Assembly: GCF_003435815.1 (NCBI RefSeq)
Contig: NZ_QTUV01000002.1
Span: 124,001 to 188,000, forward strand
Source: Dorea sp. AM10-31
GTDB lineage: Bacteria > Bacillota > Clostridia > Lachnospirales > Lachnospiraceae
Reading direction: 5' to 3'
DNA: 64,000 nt
The notes beneath the pieces are model-generated. The model saw nothing but the letters and a program-made list of their open reading frames with translations, was not told the origin of the DNA and ran no database searches. A program made the translations under genes and the position numbers. Shown piece after piece: positions 1-8,875 of the stretch (its first letter is position 1; each line of letters starts with the position of its first letter).

Positions 1-2
1 AA

Positions 3-212
3 AGAGAGAGCCTGACACGTGGTATTCAGGTTCACATTTCTGATGACAATCACATCAGTCTTGATTTTCATGCGATCGTCGCATATGGTGTCAGTATCTC
101 TGCAGTAACAGAGAACCTGATCAGCAATGTACAGTATAAAGTAGAAGAATTTTCAGGTATGCCGGTTGATAAGATCAATATCTATATCGAAGGTGTAAGA
201 GTCATCGATTAG
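3..212 (+). CDS. Asp23/Gls24 family envelope stress protein, 3' part
   Basis: An open frame enters from the left edge and ends at a TAG at 210-212, giving about 69 C-terminal residues. The reading contains alternating beta-strand segments (IQVHISDD, ISLDFHAIVAYGVSI) and a closing NIYIEGVRVID that are typical of the Asp23/Gls24 (DUF322) fold. In Bacillus this family member (YloU) sits directly upstream of yloV, which is also the order here. Asp23-type proteins are small, abundant and often membrane-associated, and are linked to cell-envelope stress; the exact role of this copy is not known. The start lies outside the window. Confidence 0.82.
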   Translation, partial: RESLTRGIQVHISDDNHISLDFHAIVAYGVSISAVTENLISNVQYKVEEFSGMPVDKINIYIEGVRVID

Positions 213-231
213 TTAAGGAGGAACATAAGAA

Positions 232-1893
232 GTGGCTACAAAGACAATTAATGTGGACATGCTTGCAAAGATGTTTCTTGCAGGTGCACAGAATATAGAG
301 GCAAAGAAAGAATTTATCAATGAGCTGAATGTTTTTCCGGTTCCGGATGGAGACACAGGAACGAACATGTCACTGACAATTATGTCTGCAGCAAAGGAAG
401 TAACAGCACTTGAGAATCCGGGTATGAAAGAGCTTGCAAAAGCAATCTCATCCGGTTCCCTGCGTGGCGCAAGAGGTAACTCCGGTGTTATCCTGTCACA
501 GCTTTTAAGAGGATTTACCAAGTCAATCCGCGAAGAGAAAGAGATTGACGTGATCGCACTTGCAGCAGCATGCACAAGAGCGCGTGATACAGCTTATAAA
601 GCAGTTATGAAGCCGAAGGAAGGAACAATTCTTACAGTTGCCAGCGGTATTGCTGAGAAGGCTTCTGAGCTGGCACAGGAGACAGATGATCTCGAAGAGT
701 TCATCCCGGCAGTGATCGAACATGCAAAAGAAGTGCTTGCAAAGACTCCGGAGATGCTTCCGGTTCTTAAAGAAGCCGGCGTTGTAGATTCCGGCGGACA
801 GGGACTTCTGGAAGTGATTTCAGGAGCATATGATGCATTCCTTGGAAAAGAAGTAGATTACAGTGCGATCCAGCCTGCCGGCGGTGTGACTGTAACGAAA
901 GTGAATGCAGAAGATACGGCAGATATCAAGTTCGGATATTGTACAGAGTTCATTATCCTTACAGAGAAAGAATTTACAGAAGCAGATGAACATGATTTTA
1001 AAGCATATCTGTCATCCATCGGCGATTCTATCGTATGTGTTGCAGATGACGATGTTGTGAAGATCCATGTGCATACAAATGATCCGGGACTTGCGATTCA
1101 GAGAGCGTTGACTTACGGACAGCTTTCCCGCATGAAAATTGACAATATGCGCGAGGAGCATCAGGAAAAACTGATCCGTGATGCCGAGAAACTTGCGGCA
1201 GCACAGGAAGAAGAGAAGGCTAAAGAGCCTAGAAAACCAATGGGATTTATTACGGTATCAATTGGTGAAGGACTGAATTCCATTTTCAAAGAACTTGGAG
1301 CTGATTATATTATCGAAGGCGGTCAGACAATGAATCCGAGTACGGAAGATATGCTCAAGGCAATTGATGCAGTGAATGCAGACAGTGTATTTATCCTTCC
1401 GAACAATAAGAATATTGTCCTTGCTGCAAATCAGGCAAAAGCGCTTGTGGAAGATAAAGAGATCATTGTAATTCCGACAAAGACAGTACCACAGGGAATC
1501 ACAGCACTGATCAATTTTGTGCCGGACGCAGATGCGAAGAGCAACGAAGAGACGATGCTGGAAGAGATTAAGAATGTTAAGACCGGACAGATCACATATG
1601 CAGTCCGTGATACGAAGATTGATGAGAAAGAGATCCATGAAGGAGATATCATGGGAATCGGTGACAGCGGAATCCTTTCTGTTGGAACGGAAGTGGAGGC
1701 AACAGCGCTGGATATGCTGGAGCAGCTTGTAGATGATGATTCAGCACTGATCAGCCTGTATTATGGAGCTGATGTATCAGAAGAAGATGCAGATGCATTT
1801 ACAGAGAAAGTGACGGAGAAATATCCGGATGTAGACGTTGATGCGCAGTTTGGTGGACAGCCGATCTATTATTACGTATTGGCAGTTGAATAG
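232..1893 (+). CDS. fakA: Fatty acid kinase catalytic subunit FakA (YloV, DAK2 domain)
   Basis: This 553-residue protein matches the FakA/YloV family, which phosphorylates fatty acids carried by FakB (DegV-family) partners so that exogenous fatty acids can enter phospholipid synthesis. The N-terminal DhaL-like kinase domain shows the metal/nucleotide motif PDGDTGTNM at about residues 37-46 and the glycine-rich GARGNSGVILSQ further on. A middle domain and a C-terminal domain rich in acidic residues follow, as in full-length homologues. The start is GTG at 232, chosen because AAGGAGG at 215-221 lies about 10 bases upstream and the product begins MATKTI. It follows the asp23 gene by 19 bases, so the two probably share a transcript, and a terminator follows at 1908-1936. 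No FakB gene is in the window. Confidence 0.9.
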   Translation: MATKTINVDMLAKMFLAGAQNIEAKKEFINELNVFPVPDGDTGTNMSLTIMSAAKEVTALENPGMKELAKAISSGSLRGARGNSGVILSQLLRGFTKSIREEKEIDVIALAAACTRARDTAYKAVMKPKEGTILTVASGIAEKASELAQETDDLEEFIPAVIEHAKEVLAKTPEMLPVLKEAGVVDSGGQGLLEVISGAYDAFLGKEVDYSAIQPAGGVTVTKVNAEDTADIKFGYCTEFIILTEKEFTEADEHDFKAYLSSIGDSIVCVADDDVVKIHVHTNDPGLAIQRALTYGQLSRMKIDNMREEHQEKLIRDAEKLAAAQEEEKAKEPRKPMGFITVSIGEGLNSIFKELGADYIIEGGQTMNPSTEDMLKAIDAVNADSVFILPNNKNIVLAANQAKALVEDKEIIVIPTKTVPQGITALINFVPDADAKSNEETMLEEIKNVKTGQITYAVRDTKIDEKEIHEGDIMGIGDSGILSVGTEVEATALDMLEQLVDDDSALISLYYGADVSEEDADAFTEKVTEKYPDVDVDAQFGGQPIYYYVLAVE

Positions 1894-1907
1894 AAAAAAA
1901 GCAGGAT

Positions 1908-1936
1908 AAAAGGGGACTTTAAGCGGTCCCCTTTTT
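1908..1936 (+). terminator. Rho-independent terminator after fakA
   Basis: The stem AAGGGGAC (1910-1917) pairs with GTCCCCTT (1926-1933) around an eight-base loop and runs straight into a T tract. It separates fakA from recG, although recG starts only 30 bases later. Confidence 0.85.
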
Positions 1937-1965
1937 GTTATTGATGTTACTACGCAGGAGCAGTT

Positions 1966-3996
1966 ATGATCAAAGAAACAAGTATTAAAGAATTAAAAGG
2001 AATCGGAGAGAAAACAGAAAAACTGTTTGCGAAGATTGGTATTTCTACGGTAGGAGATATGCTCCGTTATTATCCGAGAGGCTATGATATATATGAAGAG
2101 CCGGTGTCAATAAGCGATGTAAGAGAAGGGCAGGTAGTGGCAGTAAACGGCATGATTTTTGGCCGCGTGCAGGTATCCGGGAACCGCAGCCTGCAGGTGA
2201 CGACGATGCATGTGAAAGATCTGACCGGAACGCTTAAGGTTATCTGGTTCCGGATGCCGTATCTTCGTAATACATTTCAAAAAGGCGGTGCAGTTACGCT
2301 TCGCGGTAAGATTGTGCGAAAACGAAACGAACTTGTCATGGAACATCCGGAGGTCTTTTATCCGCCGGAACAGTATGACGGGAAAAAAAATACGCTGCAG
2401 CCAATCTATGGTCTGACAGCCGGACTTTCCAATCATGCCATTATGAAAGCAATGCATCAGGTGCTTGACGGGATGGATCTGACCAGAGAACGTCTGCCGA
2501 AGGAACTGCGTATGCGTTATGAACTTGCAGAGTACAATTATGCGGTCCGGGGAATTCATTTTCCAGAGGACAAAGCTGTTTTCATGCATGCAAGAAAGCG
2601 TCTTGTATTTGAAGAATTTCTTCAGTTTATTCTTGCAATCCGAAAATTAAAAGATAAGAATGAAAAACTGGAAAATGAATATGTGATCCCGGTACACCCG
2701 GATATAGATGCATTTATAGCGAAGCTTCCATATAAACTGACAAATGCACAGAAGAAAGTCTGGAAAGAGATTGCAACAGATATGGCGGGAGAGATGACCA
2801 TGTCACGTCTGGTGCAGGGGGATGTCGGTTCCGGAAAAACGATCGTTGCAGTTCTGGCGCTTTTTAATACAGCACTTTCAGGATGCCAGGGCGCAATGAT
2901 GGCTCCGACAGAAGTTCTTGCAAGACAACACTACGCGTCAATATGTAATATGCTGGAAACCTATGATATTCCAGTGAAAGCAGTGCTCCTGACAGGTTCC
3001 ATGACCGCAAAGGAAAAACGGCGTGCCTATGACCGGATAGAGTGCGGATTTGCGAAGATTATCATCGGAACCCATGCGCTTATACAGGATGCGGTAAATT
3101 ATGATAATCTGGCGCTTGTTGTGACCGATGAACAGCATCGTTTTGGCGTGAAGCAGAGAGAGAGTTTCGCGCAGAAAGGCGGTACACCGCATGTGCTTGT
3201 TATGAGTGCGACACCGATTCCGCGCACGCTTGCAATCATTTTATACGGTGAACTGGACATATCGGTGATTGATGAGCTTCCGGCAAATCGTATCCCGATC
3301 AAAAACTGCGTCGTAGATACCGGATACAGGCAGACTGCTTATCAGTTTATGAAAAAACAGATCGCAGAAGGAAGACAGTGTTATGTTATCTGTCCGATGG
3401 TCGAAGAGAGTGAAAACATGGAAGCAGAAAATGTCACGGACTACAGCAAGATGCTTCAGGATGAGATGGGCGCAGATGTGCAGGTGGGCTGCCTGCATGG
3501 AAAGATGAAACAGGTATACAAAGATGAGATCATGCAGCAATTTGCAGAAAATCAGATTCAGATCCTTGTATCCACTACGGTAATTGAAGTCGGAATCGAT
3601 GTGCCGAATGCGACAGTCATGCTGATTGAAAACGCGGAACGTTTTGGTCTTGCCCAGCTCCATCAGCTCCGGGGACGTGTCGGAAGAGGTGCATATCAGT
3701 CTTATTGCATTTTTATGACCGGTTCTGATGCAAAAGAGACGAAAAAAAGACTGGATATTCTGAATCATTCCAACGATGGTTTCAAAATCGCAAGTGAAGA
3801 TCTGAAGCTTCGTGGTCCGGGTGATCTGTTTGGCATCCGTCAAAGCGGTCTTATGGATTTTAAAATCGGAGATATTTATCAGGATGCGGCAATCTTGCAA
3901 ATGGCAAATGAAGCGGCAGACTGGATTTTAGAAGAATATCCGGAATGGTTGAAAAAAATTCCAGATTATGAAAGAACTTCTAGTGTAATAATTTAA
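1966..3996 (+). CDS. recG: ATP-dependent DNA helicase RecG
   Basis: RecG is a monomeric superfamily 2 helicase that remodels stalled replication forks and branch-migrates Holliday junctions. The 676-residue product has the expected parts: an N-terminal wedge/OB domain (about 60-150), Walker A GDVGSGKT near residue 285, the DEQH box near residue 385 (TDEQHRFG), motif III SATPIPRT, and the C-terminal helicase lobe with STTVIEVGID and QLRGRVGRG, ending in the TRG region. Length is normal for the family. The gene lies after asp23-fakA, as in Bacillus where recG is a near neighbour of yloUV. The window also encodes RecU, another branched-DNA enzyme. Confidence 0.96.
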   Translation: MIKETSIKELKGIGEKTEKLFAKIGISTVGDMLRYYPRGYDIYEEPVSISDVREGQVVAVNGMIFGRVQVSGNRSLQVTTMHVKDLTGTLKVIWFRMPYLRNTFQKGGAVTLRGKIVRKRNELVMEHPEVFYPPEQYDGKKNTLQPIYGLTAGLSNHAIMKAMHQVLDGMDLTRERLPKELRMRYELAEYNYAVRGIHFPEDKAVFMHARKRLVFEEFLQFILAIRKLKDKNEKLENEYVIPVHPDIDAFIAKLPYKLTNAQKKVWKEIATDMAGEMTMSRLVQGDVGSGKTIVAVLALFNTALSGCQGAMMAPTEVLARQHYASICNMLETYDIPVKAVLLTGSMTAKEKRRAYDRIECGFAKIIIGTHALIQDAVNYDNLALVVTDEQHRFGVKQRESFAQKGGTPHVLVMSATPIPRTLAIILYGELDISVIDELPANRIPIKNCVVDTGYRQTAYQFMKKQIAEGRQCYVICPMVEESENMEAENVTDYSKMLQDEMGADVQVGCLHGKMKQVYKDEIMQQFAENQIQILVSTTVIEVGIDVPNATVMLIENAERFGLAQLHQLRGRVGRGAYQSYCIFMTGSDAKETKKRLDILNHSNDGFKIASEDLKLRGPGDLFGIRQSGLMDFKIGDIYQDAAILQMANEAADWILEEYPEWLKKIPDYERTSSVII

Positions 3997-4080
3997 TTCC
4001 TCCATATACTAGGATCGTAACCAAAACAAATATTACAAAAGGTTACAGAACAACACAGAGATTAAAAGGAGGAGTATAAA

Positions 4081-4287
4081 ATGGCAAATCGTTCATCAAA
4101 CAGAGCCGCCGTACCGGAGGCAAAAGGAGCATTAGACAAATTCAAATACGAGGTAGCAAGCGAACTTGGTGTACCATTATCAGACGGGTACAACGGAGAC
4201 CTGACATCAAAACAGAACGGATCTGTTGGTGGTTATATGGTTAAGAAAATGATCGAAGAACAGGAAAAACAGATGTCCGGTAAATAA
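4081..4287 (+). CDS. Alpha/beta-type small acid-soluble spore protein (SASP)
   Basis: This 68-residue protein belongs to the alpha/beta SASP family, which coats DNA in the dormant spore, protects it from UV and heat, and is broken down as an amino-acid source on germination. Diagnostic features are the GPR-protease region KYEVASELGV (about residues 22-31; cleavage is expected just after the Glu) and the C-terminal DNA-binding segment GSVGGYMVKKMIEEQE. A strong AGGAGG site sits just before the ATG. The gene stands alone between recG and a terminator, as expected for a forespore-specific gene. I could not identify a convincing sigma-G promoter in the 84-base gap upstream. It is direct evidence that the organism belongs to a spore-forming lineage. 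Confidence 0.95.
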   Translation: MANRSSNRAAVPEAKGALDKFKYEVASELGVPLSDGYNGDLTSKQNGSVGGYMVKKMIEEQEKQMSGK

Positions 4288-4297
4288 GGAAAAGAAA

Positions 4298-4341
4298 AAT
4301 CGGCGCATGGCAGAAAATGCTGTGTGCCGATTTGACTTTTA
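4298..4341 (+). terminator. Terminator after the SASP gene
   Basis: AAATCGGC (4298-4305, with extra pairing GCAT/ATGC inside) pairs with GCCGATTT (4326-4333) and is followed by a T-rich stretch. The same T-rich segment begins the next promoter. Confidence 0.75.
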
Positions 4342-4360
4342 TATAGTAAATACGTATAAT
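4332..4360 (+). promoter_or_regulatory. Sigma-A promoter for rsmD-coaD-coiled-coil operon
   Basis: TTGACT (4332-4337) and TATAAT (4355-4360) are separated by exactly 17 bases. It lies immediately after the SASP terminator and about 80 bases before rsmD. Confidence 0.8.
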
Positions 4361-4439
4361 GAACGGGAAAAAGATATTTTGCTGAAAGAAGAAATATTAA
4401 TAGAAGAACTATATAATAAGCGAAGCAAGTGAGGATGTT

Positions 4440-5006
4440 ATGAGAGTAATAGCAGGATCTGCCAAAAGATTACAACTGAAAACGATTGAAGGAATGGACA
4501 CACGTCCGACAACCGACCGGATCAAAGAGACATTATTTAATATGATTACACCGAGCCTTTATGACTGCCGGTTTCTGGATCTGTTTGCCGGAAGCGGCGG
4601 TATCGGAATCGAGGCTTTAAGCCGTGGCGCGAAGGAAGCCGTGTTTGTTGAGAAAAATCCGAAAGCAGTTTCATGTATCAAAGAGAATTTAAAATATACA
4701 AAACTGGATTCCAATGCACAGGTAGTGGCAACAGATGTATTAAGTGCACTGGCAAGACTTCGCGGAACCAGTGCGTTTGGCATTATTTTCATGGATCCGC
4801 CGTATAACCATAATCTGGAGAAACAAGTACTTGCGAGTCTGAATGATTCAAATCTGGTGGATGAAGATACACTGCTGATCGTAGAAGCGTCCAAAGAGAC
4901 AACGTTTGACGATGTAGAAGCACTCGGTTATTCGATTATCAAGGAGAAATTATATAAGACAAATAAACATGTATTTTTGGAGAAAACAGGAGGAACGGTA
5001 TGTTAA
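4440..5006 (+). CDS. rsmD: 16S rRNA (guanine966-N2)-methyltransferase RsmD
   Basis: RsmD methylates the exocyclic amine of G966 in 16S rRNA using S-adenosylmethionine. The 188-residue protein has the SAM-binding loop [14 protein letters not shown] (residues 47-60) and the N-methyltransferase catalytic motif DPPY at 119-122. The N-terminal VIAGSAKR and [14 protein letters not shown] segments are also hallmarks of the family. It is first in an operon with coaD, whose ATG overlaps its last codons by seven bases; this order (ylbH-ylbI) is conserved in Firmicutes. Transcription probably starts from the promoter at 4332-4360. Confidence 0.95.
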   Translation: MRVIAGSAKRLQLKTIEGMDTRPTTDRIKETLFNMITPSLYDCRFLDLFAGSGGIGIEALSRGAKEAVFVEKNPKAVSCIKENLKYTKLDSNAQVVATDVLSALARLRGTSAFGIIFMDPPYNHNLEKQVLASLNDSNLVDEDTLLIVEASKETTFDDVEALGYSIIKEKLYKTNKHVFLEKTGGTVC

Positions 5007-5494
5007 GAGCAATTTATCCGGGAAGTTTTGATCCGGTGACGAACGGACATCTGGATGTGATCAGAAGAGCAAGCGGACTTGTTGACGAACTCATTGTCGG
5101 AGTGCTGAATAATAAGGCAAAAACCCCGTTGTTTTCCGTAGAAGAACGTGTTAAAATGTTAAAAGAAGTTACAAAAGAACTGCCGGGAGTGAAGATTGTA
5201 CCATTTGAAGGACTTCTGATCGATTTTGCGAAAGAGATGTCAGCGAAGATGGTCGTGCGTGGCTTGCGTGCTGTGACAGATTTTGAATATGAATTGCAGA
5301 TGGCACAGACGAATCACAAGCTGGCAGAGGATATTGAGACAGTGTTTTTAACAACAAGTCTGGAATATTCTTATCTCAGTTCCACGATAGTAAAGGAAGT
5401 GGCAGCTTTTGGAGGGGATATATCTCAATTTGTTCCAGAACATGTTGAGGAGAAAATAAAATCGAAGATCACGAAAAAAGGAGAGTGTGAATAA
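5000..5494 (+). CDS. coaD: Phosphopantetheine adenylyltransferase CoaD
   Basis: CoaD transfers AMP from ATP to 4'-phosphopantetheine, the penultimate step of coenzyme A synthesis. The 164-residue protein is of normal length and shows the nucleotidyltransferase signature [13 protein letters not shown] near the N-terminus (the GH of the T/HxGH motif) and the second ATP-binding motif SSTIVKE near residue 130. The start overlaps the rsmD stop region and its own stop codon overlaps the next ATG (TAATG), so translation of the three genes is probably coupled. Confidence 0.97.
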   Translation: MLRAIYPGSFDPVTNGHLDVIRRASGLVDELIVGVLNNKAKTPLFSVEERVKMLKEVTKELPGVKIVPFEGLLIDFAKEMSAKMVVRGLRAVTDFEYELQMAQTNHKLAEDIETVFLTTSLEYSYLSSTIVKEVAAFGGDISQFVPEHVEEKIKSKITKKGECE

Positions 5495-6138
5495 TGAGCA
5501 GCCGTATTGAGCAGATTATTGAAGAAATTGAGGAGTATATCGACAGTTGTAAATTTCAGCCGTTATCTACAACGAAGATTATTGTAAATAAAGACCAGAT
5601 GGACGAGCTTCTTCGTGAACTGCGTATGCGTACGCCGGAAGAGATCAAGCGTTATCAGAAGATTATTGCAAATAAAGATGCAATCCTTGCTGATGCACAG
5701 AACAAAGCAGACAATATGATCGAGGAAGCGCACATTCAGACGAATGAACTTGTCAGTGAGCACGAGATCATGCAGCAGGCATATGCCCAGGCAAATGAAA
5801 TCGTAACCGCAGCAACTGACCAGGCACAGGAGATTCTGGATAATGCGACAAGAGATGCGAATGATATCCGTATCGGAGCGATCCGTTATACTGATGATCT
5901 GCTTGCCAATGCAGAGAGCATTATTGGACATACACTGGACAGCTACACTACAAAATACGATGGGCTTGTCAATTCTCTGCAGGAGTGTTATGACCGCGTA
6001 CATAACAATCGTCAAGAATTAGAAGTTCCGGATCAGAATATGGTTCAAGAAGAACCGGTCTACGAAGAGGCGGAAGAGATTCCGGAAGTAGAAGAACCGG
6101 TCTATGAAGAGGCAGAGAATGTTGAATACAAGGAATAA
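5494..6138 (+). CDS. Coiled-coil protein of unknown function with acidic C-terminal repeats
   Basis: The 214-residue product starts at an ATG overlapping the coaD stop by one base. Residues roughly 40-170 are a long charged helix rich in Ala, Gln, Asn and Glu that resembles ATP-synthase b-subunit-like or DivIVA-like coiled coils, and no membrane segment is visible. The last 35 residues hold two near-identical copies of EEPVYEEAE separated by an EIPEVE linker. Similar proteins next to coaD in Clostridia are usually labelled 'ATPase' or hypothetical; I find no Walker motif, so that label is not supported. A scaffold or peripheral cell-envelope role is only an inference. A terminator with a short stem follows. 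Confidence 0.7.
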   Translation: MSSRIEQIIEEIEEYIDSCKFQPLSTTKIIVNKDQMDELLRELRMRTPEEIKRYQKIIANKDAILADAQNKADNMIEEAHIQTNELVSEHEIMQQAYAQANEIVTAATDQAQEILDNATRDANDIRIGAIRYTDDLLANAESIIGHTLDSYTTKYDGLVNSLQECYDRVHNNRQELEVPDQNMVQEEPVYEEAEEIPEVEEPVYEEAENVEYKE

Positions 6139-6147
6139 TTTCTGTAT

Positions 6148-6176
6148 AAAACAGAATATAATATAGATCCTGTTTT
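6148..6176. terminator. Bidirectional terminator between the coiled-coil gene and ylbJ
   Basis: AAAACAG (6148-6154) pairs with CTGTTTT (6170-6176). The hairpin lies between two convergent genes and has A-rich and T-rich flanks on both strands. The stem is short, so efficiency is uncertain. Confidence 0.5.
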
Positions 6177-7092
6177 AAAAACAAAAGATATATATGTAAG
6201 CAAGCAAGCTGGTTATCCCTGTGATGATCAGCTTTTTTGCTATGTAATCGCCAATAGAAAGACCGCTTCCACGGATCATGCTGTACGTCTGTGCCACGGA
6301 ACACCAGCCTCCAAACGAAGCCAGTCCGGTTGCAAGTACAAAAGCCAGGTCTGTCGGAACTCCCGAATTACAGATTAAAGCAATACCATTTGTAATTTCA
6401 AGGGAAGGAAGAAATAGGAAGGTCAACAACGGATGTGTAAATGGCAATTCTTTACCAAACTGCAGAAAAACGGAAAAGATAATAATATAACCGCCAATTT
6501 TTGTGATTGTCTCAAAAGACTGCATGATGCAGTCATCCAGCATATTCCAGGTAAAATGAGGTGAAGGAGAAGAAGCGCTGGATGTGACAGCGGGGCAGTA
6601 TATTTTGCGGAACGGAATACTCATAAGGATAGGAACGCCCTCGATCAGGAGCATACCGGGGAACAGAAGATCCGGACGCTTTAAATGAATGTAGAAAATG
6701 TAACTGATCAGAAACATTGGACTTGTCTGGTTGCAGAAAGAAAGCAGATAAGAGGCTTCGTTTACTGTGATTTTACCTTCTCTTTTTAAATCAGCCGTGA
6801 CTTTACTTCCCATCGGATAGCCGCATAAGAAACCGACAAGCAGTGCGAAAGAACCATAGTCGGAGATACCGAACAGAGGACGGAGTATGGGACGGACAAG
6901 TCTGGAGATCAAGAAGAATCCGTTGCTTTTTAAAAGCAGGGCTGTCAGTATTAAAAATGGCAGCAATACAGGAAGGACTGTCTGAAACCAGAGCATCAGA
7001 CCAAGGCTTGCCCCACAGATCGCAGTCTGCGGAAAAAACAGCATCAGGAAAAAAATGATAATTGTAACTACGATAAAAAAATAACAATCCAT
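6175..7092 (-). CDS. ylbJ: Sporulation integral membrane protein YlbJ
   Basis: This 305-residue hydrophobic protein has about eight membrane segments and the nucleoside-recognition (Gate) domain sequences typical of YlbJ, for example GFLCGYPMGSKVT and LLSFCNQTSPMF. YlbJ is made under sigma-E in the mother cell and is needed for normal spore maturation in Bacillus; its transported substrate is not established. It neighbours coaD, as in Bacillus (ylbI-ylbJ), but here it is on the opposite strand and converges on the coaD operon. Together with the SASP gene it supports a sporulating host. Confidence 0.88.
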   Translation of the reverse strand: MDCYFFIVVTIIIFFLMLFFPQTAICGASLGLMLWFQTVLPVLLPFLILTALLLKSNGFFLISRLVRPILRPLFGISDYGSFALLVGFLCGYPMGSKVTADLKREGKITVNEASYLLSFCNQTSPMFLISYIFYIHLKRPDLLFPGMLLIEGVPILMSIPFRKIYCPAVTSSASSPSPHFTWNMLDDCIMQSFETITKIGGYIIIFSVFLQFGKELPFTHPLLTFLFLPSLEITNGIALICNSGVPTDLAFVLATGLASFGGWCSVAQTYSMIRGSGLSIGDYIAKKLIITGITSLLAYIYIFCF

Positions 7093-7139
7093 AATTCAGA
7101 CTTTCGTAAGAAGATTCTTAATTTATTTTATGAATTAAG

Positions 7140-7168
7140 TTGATTTTTTATGATTTGTATACCATAAT
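7140..7168 (+). promoter_or_regulatory. Probable sigma-A promoter of pepD
   Basis: TTGATT (7140-7145) and CATAAT (7163-7168) are spaced by 17 bases, about 35 bases upstream of the chosen pepD start. Confidence 0.55.
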
Positions 7169-7203
7169 ATAGATAGAATTTGTCGAAAAGAGAGGTAAGA
7201 AAA

Positions 7204-8652
7204 ATGGCAGTATTAGAAAATTTAGAACCTAAGAAAGTATTTCACTTTTTTGAGGAAATCAGCAAAGTTCCGAGGGGAACATTTGATACGAAGAAGATCA
7301 GTGACTTTTGCGTTGAGTTTGCAAAAGAAAGAAATCTTGAGTACATTCAGGACGACACGAACAATGTAATTATCAAGAAACCGGGAACAGCAGGATATGA
7401 GAACAGCGATCCGGTGATCATTCAGGGACATCTGGATATGGTCTGCGAGAAGAGACCGGGAAGTACACATGATTTCAAAAAAGATGGACTGGAGCTTTAT
7501 GTAGAAGATGGTTTTGTAAAAGCCAAAGATACAACGCTTGGTGCTGATGATGGTATTGCGGTTGCGATGGCAATGGCATTATTAGACAGTGACGATATTC
7601 CACATCCACCGATCGAAGCAGTTTTTACAATTGATGAAGAAACAGGCATGTATGGTGCGATTGCTTTAGATTTCAGTAACTTAAAAGGCAAGACACTGAT
7701 CAATGTGGATTCTGAGATTGAAGGCATTCTGACAACTGGATGTGCAGGTGGAATTAACATTGAAGCAAGAATTCCATTCCACAGAGAAAAGATGGATGGA
7801 ACAGAGGTGTTGGTGAAAGTTCACGGACTGCTTGGGGGACACTCCGGTATGGAGATTGACAAACAGCGCGGTAATGCAAATAAGATGATGGGACGTCTTC
7901 TGGATGCCGTTTCCAAAGAAGTTAAATTCCATATGGTATCCATCAATGGAGGATCCAAGGATAATGTTATTGCTCGGAATTGTGAGGCAGTTTTACTTGT
8001 AGCTGAGAGTGATATTGAGAAAGTAAAAAAATGTACAGATCAGATGAGAGAAATCTGGACAGCTGAATTTGTCGGTGAAGAACCAACATTGGAACTGGAT
8101 GTAGAAGTCAAAGGTCAGACAACGATGGATGCTTTTGATGATGAAGCAACAGATCATATTATTACATATATTATAATTTCGCCAAACGGATTGGTTGAAT
8201 TCAGCCGTTCCCTGAAAGGTCTTGTAGAGACTTCCCTGAATATGGGTGTTGTCAGCACGGATGAAGATCATGTAAAAGTAAGATACCAGATGCGAAGCTC
8301 TTTCGAATCCAAGAAGCAGGAGATGCGTGCAGAAATCGAACGGTGCTGTAAAGCAGTCGGAGCGGAAGCTGTTATCAACGGAGAGTATCCGGCATGGCAG
8401 TACAATCCGGAATCTAAATTACAGAAATTGATGTCTGATATATACGAAGATATGTATGGAAAGAAAGCGGTTGTATTTGCTACGCACAGTGGGCTGGAAT
8501 GTGGTTTCTTCATGGATAAGTGTCCGGGATTGGATTGCGTATCTATGGGACCGGATATGCTGGATGTACACTCTTTCAATGAAAAACTGGATATTGCTTC
8601 TACAGAGAGAACATGGGATTATCTGAAAGCAATTCTTGCGAAATTAAAATAA
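7204..8652 (+). CDS. pepD: Aminoacyl-histidine dipeptidase PepD (M20 family)
   Basis: PepD is a cytoplasmic zinc exopeptidase that cleaves unblocked dipeptides such as carnosine-type Xaa-His. The 482-residue product shows the M20 metal-site motifs GHLDMVCEK (His76, Asp78), ADDGIAVA (Asp115/116) and IDEETGMYG (Glu145/146), and the C-terminal THSGLECG and DVHSFNE segments carrying the last ligand. An upstream TTG at 7180 would add eight residues, but the AGAGAGG ribosome site lies about seven bases before ATG 7204, so that start is preferred. It is a single-gene unit with its own promoter, divergent from ylbJ, and a hairpin follows it. Confidence 0.92.
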   Translation: MAVLENLEPKKVFHFFEEISKVPRGTFDTKKISDFCVEFAKERNLEYIQDDTNNVIIKKPGTAGYENSDPVIIQGHLDMVCEKRPGSTHDFKKDGLELYVEDGFVKAKDTTLGADDGIAVAMAMALLDSDDIPHPPIEAVFTIDEETGMYGAIALDFSNLKGKTLINVDSEIEGILTTGCAGGINIEARIPFHREKMDGTEVLVKVHGLLGGHSGMEIDKQRGNANKMMGRLLDAVSKEVKFHMVSINGGSKDNVIARNCEAVLLVAESDIEKVKKCTDQMREIWTAEFVGEEPTLELDVEVKGQTTMDAFDDEATDHIITYIIISPNGLVEFSRSLKGLVETSLNMGVVSTDEDHVKVRYQMRSSFESKKQEMRAEIERCCKAVGAEAVINGEYPAWQYNPESKLQKLMSDIYEDMYGKKAVVFATHSGLECGFFMDKCPGLDCVSMGPDMLDVHSFNEKLDIASTERTWDYLKAILAKLK

Positions 8653-8738
8653 TACGCAGTATCTGAAGAGTAATAATACAGAACGCTGAAGGATGTTTAA
8701 TTAGCAGTTTAATAAGTTTAATAATTGAATAAGAAAAA

Positions 8739-8793
8739 TAAAACACGGGTACTGTGGATCATAACGATCTGTAGTGCCTGTGTTTTGCTTTTT
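8739..8793 (+). terminator. Hairpin terminator downstream of pepD
   Basis: AAAACACGGGTACT pairs with AGTGCCTGTGTTTT (ending at 8786) with one non-canonical pair, and GCTTTTTC follows. It lies about 90 bases past the pepD stop. Confidence 0.75.
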
Positions 8794-8875
8794 CAATCAT
8801 TAATCGAAAGCAGAGTCGCTATAACAGAAGATTATATAAAGAATTATGTTGTATGATACGCCAGGGCATAATGAT

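Noticed and set aside
3981..4015. Possible sigma-G promoter upstream of the SASP gene
   Set aside because: A TATACTA at 4005-4011 resembles the CATNNTA box, but no well-placed -35 is visible; spacing fits poorly. Too weak to list.
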